In this document: positions 34,592 to 44,240 of the stretch, one piece after another
Layout of the letters: every line of letters starts with the position of its first letter
How positions within the stretch are numbered: the first letter of the stretch is position 1
Assembly (NCBI GenBank): GCA_019096155.1
Contig: JAHCVI010000001.1
Coordinates: forward strand, 9,114,001 to 9,178,000
Length of the DNA: 64,000 nucleotides
Direction of reading: 5' to 3'
DNA from: Staphylotrichum longicolle
Taxonomy: Eukaryota; Ascomycota; Sordariomycetes; Sordariales; Chaetomiaceae
Notes under the pieces: generated by a model
What the model saw: the letters and a program-made list of their open reading frames with translations, nothing else
Told to the model about the DNA's origin: nothing
The model's database searches: none
Position numbers and translations under genes: made by a program

Positions 34592-35240
34592 AATCAAGAG
34601 AAGGGCGTGTACAATCAAGAGGAGGAGACAACAGTCAAGAGGAGGAGACAACAATCAAATGGGGGACAGCAATTAAGAGGAGGGTGCATGCAATCAGGAG
34701 GAGGGACAGCATTCGAGGGGAGGGCGCATACAATCGAGAGGAGGGACAATATTTAAGAGGAGGGATAACAATCAAGAGGAGGGATAACAATCAAGAGGAG
34801 GGGACAGCATTTAAGAGGAGGGCGCATACAATCGAGAGGAGGGACAATACTCAAGAGGAGGGATAACAATCAAGAGGAGGGGACAGCATTCGAGAGGAGG
34901 GACATGATCAAGAGAAGGGACAACAATCAAGAGCAGGGGATATGCAATAAAGAAGGGGGGCAACATTCGAGAGGAGGGATAACAATCAAGAGGAGGGCGT
35001 ATATAATCAAGAGGAGGGACAACAATCAAGAAGAGGGATAACAATCAAGAGGAGGGACAACATTCCAGAGGAGTCCGGGACATCAATCAAGAGGAGGGAC
35101 AGTATTCGAGAGGAGGGCGTATACAATCATGAGGGATACCAATCAAGAGGAGGGACAACAATAGAGGAGGACGCATGCAATCCAGAGGAGGGACAATATT
35201 TCAAGAGGAGGGATGGCAATCAAAGAGATAAACAGCGACA
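34592..35240 (+). repeat. 19-21-bp purine-rich minisatellite, about 33 units
   Basis: Consensus AATCAAGAGGAGGGACAAC. I counted about 33 consecutive units of 18-23 bp. Most keep AGAGGAGGG; the variation is mainly in the 3' tail, which comes in a few types (ACAAC, ATAAC, GACAGC, CGCATAC). Tail types recur in the same order in neighbouring groups (CGCATAC, ACAAT, ATAAC, GACAGC), which points to higher-order duplication of four- to five-unit blocks. Units are not a fixed multiple of three, so protein coding is unlikely. Confidence 0.95.
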
Positions 35241-35699
35241 AGGAGGGAAATGGAGAGGGGAGATGCATCTTGACAAAAGGGGGACAAGAATGGGCTATAC
35301 CAAGAGGCGGAATATACTGAACAAAGATACACATTCAGGTAAGAGGAGGGATATAAATGGGAGAAGCTGAATCTACAACCACCTGATGCGGCACGGTTTT
35401 GGCTAGAGTCACCCAACCATCACAAAAGGACATACTATGTTCAGCAAGGTATAAAATCTCGAAGGGACGCCCTGTCAGGAAAGCAGACATCTGAGAGGAG
35501 AACAGTCTGTCAAGAGGGGGGATGCCTGGTCGGTGGGAACTGGGTACGAATTGAGCGAAGAACAAGAACGCGGCCAAGCAAGTGTGAGCAGGATAAGTCA
35601 GCCGAATACGACTGGGAATCGACATTGAGGGGATACCAAATCTGGAGACTCCAAGAATACTAGGGACGCATCAAGAGGTTGGAGATACCACAAGATTAG

Positions 35700-35815
35700 G
35701 GGGAACACAACAAGAGCAGGGGAACACAAGAGCAGGGGAACACAAGAGCAGGGGAACACAACAAGAGCAGGGGAACACAAGAGCAGGAGAGCATAACAAG
35801 AGCATGGGAATACAA
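35700..35815 (+). repeat. 16-19-bp minisatellite (AACACAAGAGCAGGGG)
   Basis: About six units, with or without an extra ACA, directly downstream of the main purine array and sharing its AAGAGNAGGGG core. Confidence 0.9.
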
Positions 35816-36060
35816 AAGGAAATGGGACAGACAACTAGGTGGGATGTATAAGAAGAAATGGGACAGACTACAAGGTGGGATGTATAAAAAGAAATGGGAC
35901 AGACAACAAGGTGGGATGTATAAAAAGAAATGGGACAGACAACTAGGTGGGATGTATAAGGAGAAATGGGACAGACTACAAGGTGGGACATACAGAAAGA
36001 GGGACATACAGAAAGAGGGACATACAAAAAGAAATGGGACAGATAACAAGAGGTGGAAGT
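35816..36060 (+). repeat. 36-bp tandem repeat followed by 16-bp repeat
   Basis: Five 36-bp units built on AAATGGGACAGACAACAAGG plus GTGGGATGTATAA, followed by about three 16-bp units (AAAGAGGGACATACAG). Because 36 is a multiple of three, the plus strand shows a fake 12-residue repeat frame. No start context or homology supports translation. Confidence 0.9.
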
Positions 36061-37981
36061 GACTTCAAGATGTCATATGACAAACGCTGGGACACTGAAA
36101 CAAGGAAGATCAAGGACCACGACACTCAAGGCATGCACAGAGAGAACGTGAGGACGACCGAAATGAAGGGCCACGACGCCTTATTCAGAGACGAGGCCAC
36201 AACGGAAATATGCTCGAACACGATGACTGAAGAAAAAAAGGACATTATATTCAAGAGGTGGGGGAGCTCGGGGGGACACGGATACAATACCGCCAAGAGG
36301 GGGAAACTGCGCTGGGAACATACGAGACCAATCTGGGTCCAGGACATCGCTGCGAACATCATCTAGAGAAGAGCAGCGGAAGCAGAATGGGGATGAAGCG
36401 AAGGCAACATCGTCAGAGCAGAGGGAACCGGCGAAGGATTGAGGAGCTTGAAAGATAGATTCCTACGAGAGGGCATATGCAGCGCAAGAGGTGAAGGGGT
36501 GGGACACTCAACATTTTCAGATCGTCACCAGCAAGAAGCGGCGGAGGGCAAGGGACAGGGGACAGGGAACAGGGGACGGAGGACAGAGGACCCGGGACAC
36601 GGGACACGGGAGTCTTGGGAGGATGACCAAGGGGGCGCAGGAGGAAGTAAAAGACGGGACTCAGCACACGCAGTCAAGGACCGCCAAAGGAGCAATGATG
36701 ACAGGCGTGGACGACTTGAGGAGGCACAGGAAGGGGGAGGCGGAGAGGGGGAGCGACGCACAGCGGCCAAGTCCGAGAGCAGCGAGTACATAAAGGTTTT
36801 TGCAGGCAACCCCAAACACAGGGAATGTTCAGAGCGCTGGAGATTGACAATCATTGGAGTTGGACCGTTCAACTAATCGTGCTTAAACGCTTGTATCGTC
36901 AGGAAGTGAGCACAGTGCCTCTGGCGCGGCGCGTATCTCGTTCTCCAATACCGTCTCTCCTGAATTGGGCACCATCTAGATCTGCGTGAGTACCTTGACA
37001 TTGAGTGCATGCTTAAGTCCGTCAAGCATGATATCCAGGCCCATTAGTACAACAATCAAGCCAGCCAAAGACTAAAAGTCGCGGCAGAACATGGGGATCG
37101 AAAACCGCGTCTTAACCTGGAGAAACCTTAGCGAGGAACGTCTCGGGAGGTTGCTGAAACGGACTCCAAGCACATCACAGAAGCAGCAGAGCGAGTGGCC
37201 ACAGGCACAGACAGCATTGGGACAAAGACGCAGAACACAGCAGGCGAGGCAGCAAACAGGACGCAGAACAAGGAGCAGAGATCACAGAGCACAGCAAGAA
37301 TGACAAATCACTAATCACAAACACGTCAAGAGCAGCAGCCCGCAGCAGGTTTGTTGATGAAATAGCATTGCGCGAATGAGTAAGAAGCATCCCTGCAAAT
37401 GCCAGTCGTAAATGTGTCGCCCGAGACCGACCTGGACCCTCGAGAGGGCCAGGAAAAGACCAACCAAGCATGTCTGATATCCTCGAGGAAAGAAACCATA
37501 AAGATGTCCTCCTCTCCCGAAATCGAGCCAAATGGATTGAAGACGCCGAGATCCCTCTCCCTCTGACCGTTCCTCCGATATCCGTCTGGACCGACCGACG
37601 TGGCGATAAGATGAGCGTGGGACGAGAAGAAATGAAAGTAACTGTGGAAGATAACCGCGCGGAATAACAAGGAAAAACGACTTCGCCAGCCATCCCGTCA
37701 TCATCCCTTCCGTTCCTCATGTCTCGTCATGAGCATGCCCAGATATGCGAAATGAAGTTGATGCCCGAGACCGGAAACTCCCAGCAATGCCAGAGACAAA
37801 GCAGCTGATCGTGAAGTCGAAACCGAACGAGGCCCAAATGAGAAGAAGCGCAGGGACCCTCGAGAATCGCAGCCCGTTCAATGCTTTTGGTGAACCGTGA
37901 CGCCCCTCCTCCGCGATGACTGAATAGTGAGCCCGGGACGCAGAACGAGATTTACCCAACTGACACCGGCGACAACCACAA
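36061..37981. other. Intergenic, purine-rich, with G-rich short repeats at 36,545-36,625
   Basis: The plus strand stays purine-rich to about 36.8 kb. At 36,545-36,625 GGGACAGGGGACAGGGAACA and related GGGACACGGG strings form a potential G-quadruplex tract. 36.9-38.0 kb is the 3' flank of the RRM protein gene; a possible last exon of that gene could lie here (see its entry). No other gene is supported. Confidence 0.5.
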
Positions 37982-40161
37982 TCATGTCCAAGGGCAATGA
38001 CTCACAGCCATGGGGCCAGGAGGGGGACCCTGGGGAGGGTTACCGCCAAACGGCGGGCCGCCATAAGGGCCGCCAGGACCCGGCGGACCGCCATGAGGGG
38101 GCATGCCACCCATGTAGTGGGGTGGGGGGGGAGCCGGGCGGTAGGGGGTACCCACGCCTGAATTGTTCTGCGACCGGCCCCAAGAGAGGCGGACGCGCGA
38201 GTTGCCGATGGGATAGCCCTGCATTTGGTTGATGGCCATCTCGGCGGCATGGCGATGCACAAACTGGACGAAGCCGCAGCCCTTGCCGGGAGGGATCTTG
38301 ACGTAGGTGATCTCTCCGAAGCCCTGGAAGAAGGAGCGAAGCTCGTCCTCGGTGACGTAGCCCGAGAGGCCGCCGACGAACACCGTGGTGTTGTTGGGAT
38401 CCGTGAACTGGTTCATGGGCTGCATGGGGTTGAAGGCGGCGCCCTGGTTGTAGTAGGCGGCGGGGCCGCCCCACATGGGGCCAGCGGCGGGGTGACCGGG
38501 AACGGGGGGCATCATCTGGTTGGCGCCATGGCCATGGCCGCCGTACTGGTGGGAGCTGTCGCTGGTTAGCCCTTGGACGTTCTGGCGTCAATTGAGAGCG
38601 ACGGGACTTACCGCGTCTTCGGAGTCGCCGTGGAGATGCGCATCGGGCGATTGCCACAGTAGACGCCCTGCATCTCCACAAGGGCCCGCTGCTGGTCCGA
38701 CTCATCGCTGAAGCGGACAAAGCCATACCCGCGGGACTGGCCGGTCATGGCGTCCGTCATGATCTTGGCGGACTTGCAGGAGGGAAATCTCGATTGGAAA
38801 AGCGAGACCAAAACAAACTCATTGACCTCAGGGCCGAGGTCGCCGACAAAGATCGAGTATTCCGGACCGCGGTCGTCACTAAAGGCTTGGTCAGCAGCGA
38901 CGGGGGGAGATCATCGCCAAGGGTCATACCGGCGGTCCACAAGTCCTCCACCAGAAGCCCAGTTGAGCTTGAACACGCGGGTGGAGTTCGGCACAGGGGT
39001 GCCATTCAGATTAAGCGCCTTTTGCGCAGCATCTGCGGTCGAAAACTCGATGAAGCAATAGCCGGCGTTGCTGTAGTGATGTCAGCTCGATGTCTTCGCG
39101 GAACCGTCATGGGAATCCTCAGGCGGAAACAGGTGTAAAAGCGAGAGACAAAAGCGGTTCCGCCTGAAAATCGCTGGTTGAGACAAAAAAGAAGGACACT
39201 GGTTCCGCCTCATTGCCGCCAGCCTCAGGACGAAAAGAATAAAAGCGGAGCCAGCTTGGAACCCCCCGGCCGGCCTCGACACCGGCCAGCGTCAGGACAA
39301 AAGAAATAAAAGCGGACCTCGACACCGGCCAGCCTCAAGACAAAGAAGTAAAAGCGGACCTCGACACCGGCCAGCGTCAAGACAAAAGAAATAAAAGCGG
39401 AGCCACTTTGGGAAATCCCCGGCCAGCCTTGATACCGGCCGGCGTCAAAACAAAAGAAATAAAAGCGGAGCAACCTTGGGAAAACCCCGGCCAGCCTCGA
39501 CACCGGCCGGCCTCAGGAGCCCCCTAGTCGAACTAGAGTGGCCGGCCAACGACAACACCCCTGACCCCTAGTCGGACTAGACTGGCCGGCCAACGACAAC
39601 CAACTCCAGTGCGACTAGCCAACGTCGGCCGGCCATGGCAACCCCTTGCTAGCATAGAGAACTACTCGCAAATGCAAAGGACCTCAAACAAGCAAGACGC
39701 CCTAGGCAAGCATAGAGAACTCCTAGCAAACCAAGGGCATCTCTTGCAAGCCAGAGGCCCTCCAAGAGAAGCAAAAATCCACAAAAAGAAATTCAAAACT
39801 CTGGCAAAAATGCCACAGAATGGATGTGCCAAAGGCAGCGAAGAAAATGTAACAGAAATCAGAAAACACTTACCCAGAGTTGCGGTCGCGGATGACCTTA
39901 ACCTGGACGCTCTCGGCAAGGACGGTCTGGAAGATGTTCTTGATGAAGTTCTCATCCATCCAGCCCTCCATCTCGCCCATCCTATTCGGCGATTAGCGAA
40001 CCGAGCGAGAAAAGAGGAGCGTCGACTTACCAGAGGGTCTTAGCCGCCTCGTTGGAGGCAGGCATCGGAGCGGGGGGAGCGAAACCAGTCTCGCCAGAGC
40101 CGTTCATGTTCGGGCCGTTGGCAGCGGCGCCAGGAGGACCGGTGGGAGTGTACTCAGCCAT
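37982..40161 (-). CDS. Three-RRM RNA-binding protein, Nam8/Ngr1/Csx1 type
   Basis: RNA-binding protein related to yeast Nam8/Ngr1, fission-yeast Csx1 and animal TIA-1, acting in U1-snRNP splice-site choice or mRNA stability. Exons on minus: 40161-40031, 39981-39874, 39070-38930, 38878-38612 and 38555-37982, in total 406 residues. RRM1 (about 40-125) is split by introns and rejoins as RDRNSGNAGYCFIEF, carrying RNP1. RRM2 (about 132-212) has YSIFVGDL and SRGYGFVRF. RRM3 (about 268-345) has TVFVGGL and GCGFVQF. The tail is Pro/Gly-rich. Intron 2 is 803 bp, about ten times the usual length here, and is packed with minisatellites. At the C terminus, GPMA is followed by a perfect GTGAGT donor, so the true last exon may lie downstream; read straight, the frame stops at 37982. 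A 5'-UTR intron precedes the start. Confidence 0.93.
39215..39640. repeat. Two minisatellite arrays inside intron 2 of the RRM gene
   Basis: The first array (about 39,215-39,515) has five units of two lengths, about 43 and 68 bp, sharing GACAAAAGAAATAAAAGCGG and ending in a GACACCGGCC-type boundary. The second (about 39,520-39,640) has three units of about 38-43 bp with CTAGTCGAACTAG and TGGCCGGCCAACGACAAC. A further duplicated AAGCATAGAGAACTCCTAGC string follows at 39,650-39,725. All lie within the 803-bp intron 39,873-39,071. Confidence 0.9.
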
Positions 40162-40175
40162 CGTTGCTACTATTC

Positions 40176-40375
40176 CTGATGTTAGCACAAGGTCGAGAGG
40201 TAATTAGGTCGACCTTAGGGAAGAAAGATAGAAAAATTGATCGATGAGTCACGAAAATCACTCGCAACAAGTTGACGCGTACCCAGGGACTAGCCCTACT
40301 GCCGCGCCTAACTATCGGCGAGAACGAAAAGCAACCGCAAAGTCGACTTTTCTTGGGGGTTTTGGAGTAACTTAC
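40176..40375 (-). other. Probable 5'-UTR intron of the RRM gene
   Basis: On minus, an AAC|GTAAGT donor at 40,375 and a GCTAACATCAG branch-plus-acceptor ending at 40,176 bracket 200 nt just before the ATG at 40,161. Signals are strong; usage is inferred. Confidence 0.55.
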
Positions 40376-41011
40376 GTTGACGAGAATATCGATGGAATAT
40401 CGATGGAAAAGGTCGATTCAGTGACTGATCGCGACGGTAGACTTCGAGGTCGATGATGGTTAGACTCGAGAACTGAACTGTTGATGGAGAGAAAGACGAG
40501 AGATGCCCGAGATGAAGTGACTGATGGAGAATGAAAGGCTTGATGAAGAAGAGGAACTGCGAAGCCGAGGCCAGGAAATGAAAAGTTGTGGTTGTGGAAA
40601 GGAAGAGGAGGAGGGAGGAGGAGAGAGGGCAGGCTTAAGTAGGTAGAGAGGAGGAGACTTGGACTGTGCGCCTTGATTTGGGAATGAAGCCCAAGATGAG
40701 ACGGTCACGTGTATCTCGTGGATTCTATTGTCTTGACAATAGCCATGACCAAAGAGGCGTTGGGTGCAGCGAAGGGTGTGAGCTCGAGGGGGCGGAAGAT
40801 GGTGTTATGGCCTATAGCCAGCGGGAGTCAATAGGACCACTGCGAAGCTGAGTGGCCCAGAGGAAGTAGAAAGCTTAGATATACTCTCTCTTCCAGTGGG
40901 CGAAACGCAAACCCAAGCAAAGTCAAGATCGTGGCAAGTCTTCTCCTCTAAGAGCCCATCTACCCCTCAGGAGACGATGGGAACAGAGCCACAGACTGTG
41001 ATAGAGACCAG
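40376..41011. other. Upstream region of the RRM gene
   Basis: Minus strand is pyrimidine-rich at 40,440-40,650 (CTTCCTCTCCTCC-type tracts), as expected for a constitutive fungal promoter and leader. No TATA box was seen and no gene is supported. Confidence 0.45.
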
Positions 41012-41310
41012 ACTCGAGATCGCAGCCAAGTGTGCCCCTTTCGTGGACTTCCACGCAATTGCCCCATCGTAGACCTGACATCAGCATGCTTCTCCTGTTC
41101 ATACATAGGGTCCGCAGTAGAGGAGATCTCTCCTTTACTTGGCCCCAAGTAGAACTTGAGATCGCGGCCAGATGTGCTCTGACGTAGACTTCCACGCAAT
41201 GGCCCCATCTTAGACCTAAAGTCAACACCCTTGTCCTGTTCGTACACATAGACAGCATCAGAGAAGACTTCTCATCCACTGGGCTCTAAGTAGAACTTGA
41301 GATCGCGACC
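41012..41310. repeat. About 141-bp diverged tandem duplication, two full copies and a partial third
   Basis: Copies begin at about 41,012, 41,153 and 41,294, each with (T/C)GAGATCGC(A/G)(G/A)CCA(A/G)GTG followed by GACTTCCACGCAAT and CCCCATC(G/T)TAGACCT. The copies are clearly diverged. 141 is 47 codons, and on the minus strand both copies stay open in the same frame (GLRWGHCVEV versus GLRWGNCVEV). I do not call a gene on this. Confidence 0.85.
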
Positions 41311-42594
41311 AAGTGCAAGATTGCGAGGGACCCAAGGAAGATTGGCTCCAGAGCACCCTCGAACCGCTGGCTGTCATTGCGATGCTCTGGACGAAGCAAC
41401 AGCAGATCTTGAAGATCAGACCGCATTGCTAGGAGAGCTCAGAGAATGCGTCTATGAGATCGAGGGGGTAGTAGGGAGCAAGGCCGGGTCATTCTGTAAG
41501 ACATTGCGGGTAGATCGAGGAGAAGGAAGGGAGCTGCCCGGGCTTCCGGTGCGGTCCAAGGAATAGGCTAGCTAACGAGGCTGGAAGAAGGGAAAGGGGG
41601 GGGGAGGGGAGGGACTGGGAAGGCTAGGAGCTAGAGGGGCTATAGAGGCCGGCGGGACCGGGGTTGTAGAGCGGGATTACCGGGAAACAGCCGGGACTAC
41701 CGGGATCTGACCCGGGGTTGTAGAGCTGGGGCGCCGGAATAGGACCGGGGGGTTTAGGGCGGGGATGCCGGGATAGGGCCGGTGAGGTATAGCTCTTCTT
41801 ACACACCTTAAGACTCAAAATCGGAGCAAGGTTGGCTTGCTTCTCATCAGGTTCCTAGAGAGCATGTTAGCATGTACCGCCCATGAAACCGAGACAACCA
41901 CCAAGACAAAGACGGCGTTGAGGCAGCATGCCAACAACTTCCACATATTAGGGTAGTCATCGAGCTCTGGAGTGAAGTCGAGGGTGTTCGGGTGCGGAAT
42001 GTGGACGACAGGCTCCGGAATGTAGAGGGTAGGCTGTGGAATGCAGCGACAGGCTCTGGAATGCGCATCGCCAAGAGGTATAGCCCCGAGAAAGGGAGGC
42101 TGGGGAAAGCCAAGGATCAAGCTGCGGAATGCAGCCCTTTGTCCCTTAAGTCTCGGCGACGCGACAGGCTTAGAGGCCCAGACTCGTTTGGACGCCGACG
42201 CTGACAGTGTCAAGCCTGAACGCAACCGCCGCTTGCGGGCTACTTGCGAGGTGTCTGAAGCCAAAGCACAGAGAATGTAAAGGGAACAGAGCGATAGTGA
42301 CACGGGCCGGTTGACAATTGAGATGTCACTCACTGCGAGAACAACTGCCAGAGATGAAGTTGAGGCAGGGGTAGAGAGGAGACGAATGGTATCGCTAGGA
42401 TCGCTTGTTCTGAATCTGTCGTGACAGCAGATGCGTTAGCGGATGTCCACGAGACCAATGCGTGCGCAACATTAGAATAAGCCTCAGAGGGAGAGCGAGG
42501 TAGCAAGCGAGTGCGTGTCCTCTCTCCCACCTCCTGAACCCCTGCTTCCATCATCGACAACAATGCCATGGTTGGAACTGCTGGGTAGAGAGAG

Positions 42595-42625
<31 letters not shown>

Positions 42626-43930
42626 GGGGGTGTCTGCCACCAAAGCAGTCAACAGCAAACTAGGCGCTGAGCGCCACAAGGAGCAGCCGCCCTCCTATCT
42701 GACGAACAAGGACAAGACCCCTCATCGACTCCTCCGGATTGGGATTGAGAACTGAGCAGTAAACGGAGAAAGGCCATCCCGTTCTGGGTAGGTATCATCC
42801 ACGAAGATGATCTTACCAGCAGAGACGGAGGCGAGACTCTCGTCGGACGCTCAATGACCGACCCTCTTCCGTAGATCGATCCTCATCCGTTCCGAGAGCA
42901 GAGGCAAGTTGGGGTAGAACCCATAACTTGTGTAGGGGAGGGAAGTTCCAGCATCACAACGAGGCCGGTGTCATAGGGGGTAGCAAGTGTGAAAGGGGAG
43001 CCAGTGTGAAAGAGCGGACCGGGATAGCCAGAGGAACTTGGGAATAGGGGTTGACTGGGAGTTGCTGATCCCGTGTCACGGACGCCTCGGCTTCTTGGGC
43101 AGTGTTCTGATAGCCACTGGCTCAACATTGGTAGTGTCGTGAGAAGCAACGTCCTCTCACAACATCAAGTTGGGAAGAACAACGCGGCGAGTTGATCAAC
43201 CCCGGCGCTGGAGCCTCCAAACAAAAGTGGCCACTGTTGCCAGCGTGCAAGAGGGTAAAGAGTTGGGCAACAGGGGGCACCGCAGATACTGCAAGCGGCC
43301 TCGCTGTCTCGCTCACGAAAACGTCCTCTGCCAGCCGCGCCAAAAGGGGTAGACCGCCCAACGATGCGGTGAAGGGCAGCCAAAGTGGAAGAGTCGACGG
43401 AAGAGAAGAACCCAGAGACACCGCAAAGAGCGAAGAAAGACAGAAGCTTACCGATCAAGGAACTGGAATGTAACAGCGCCGGAACAACCTCGACAGCCCG
43501 ACGTAATGCTTTCGAACCGAGCCGATGGCGGTATCCAGGAGCCAAAGAGCAACCGTTGGAGGAGACGCCTTCACGCCGTGAAACTCAGACCCTGATGAAC
43601 AGCCGCCGAAGATACGAAGAGATAACGAGCCTCAGGGGGAGTCCTGATGGAGAAAAGGCAAGGCGAGGTTGAAGAACAGATACGCGAAGAGTAATGCTGG
43701 ACTCTCACGGAGAAGTTGAACGCTGATATCCGCGATTTCGGGTATCGTAAGCAGGCTCCAGTCGAGGACAATCTAAATGTGAAGCTCGTTAGCCGATGTA
43801 GCAAGCTGGTTTGTTCAAGAAACACTAGTTCGGACAGCAAGATCACGTTAGGCTCTGCTTGGGGGATCTAGAACGCCTCAAACACCAAGGCAACCCCTCT
43901 CTAGCGTGGAACCCCTGAATCACGCCACTG
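41311..43930. other. Repeat-bearing intergenic DNA
   Basis: No supported gene. At 41,640-41,790 two units of about 52 bp contain ACCGGGGTTGTAGAGC within GC-rich CCGGGATAC-type sequence. At 42,000-42,065 three units of about 20 bp (AGGCTCTGGAATGC) occur. A 26-nt G run lies at 42,598-42,623. A minus-strand frame at 41,815-42,333 is open but unconvincing. Confidence 0.5.
42598..42630 (+). repeat. Poly-G tract, G26 then A then G6
   Basis: Read directly: 26 consecutive G at 42,598-42,623, one A, then six G, preceded by (GA)n. The exact length is likely to be uncertain in any assembly. Confidence 0.95.
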
Positions 43931-44240
43931 TAAGTGATCAAGTGAGTCTCGAGGGAATCAGACGGAGGGTTTAGCCGATGGTTCTTTGCCCGAGATGTCC
44001 GTGACGACTTGAGATAAAGCGTAGATCACGCCATCTTTGACCAGACGGAGAGCTTGAGGCCGTTAAGCCAACGGGTCGCCGGTTGTAAGTGATCAAGTGA
44101 GTCTTCAAGATTCAGATGGAGGGTTTAGCCGATGATTCCATGTCCGAGATGTCCGAGGAGCCTTGGGGCAAGGTGTAGATCACGCCATCTTGGACAAGAT
44201 GAATAGCCCAAGGCCGTTAAGCCAAGAGTCCGCCCGATGA
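43931..44240. repeat. 155-bp diverged tandem duplication
   Basis: Two copies at 43,931-44,085 and 44,086-44,240, both starting TAAGTGATCAAGTGAGTC and sharing GAGGGTTTAGCCGATG, GTAGATCACGCCATCTT and GGCCGTTAAGCCAA. A degenerate third copy may start near 44,318 (ATCAAGCCATCCTGAATAGG). On the minus strand both copies read DGVIYxLxQ...SAKPS(V/I)-stop with an identical stop position upstream, so any old coding function is broken in both. Confidence 0.88.

Noticed and set aside
34592..36060. CRISPR-like array
   Set aside because: Repeats are directly adjacent without unique spacers, unit length varies, and this is a fungal nuclear genome; these are minisatellites.
35844..36062. Plus-strand frame with a 12-residue repeat and pyrimidine-side minus frames
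   Set aside because: Produced by the 36-bp satellite period; no start context or flanking coding sequence.
41815..42333. 172-codon minus-strand frame with a hydrophobic C terminus
   Set aside because: Spans small tandem repeats, no family match, and the adjoining frame at 42,330-42,569 does not join convincingly.
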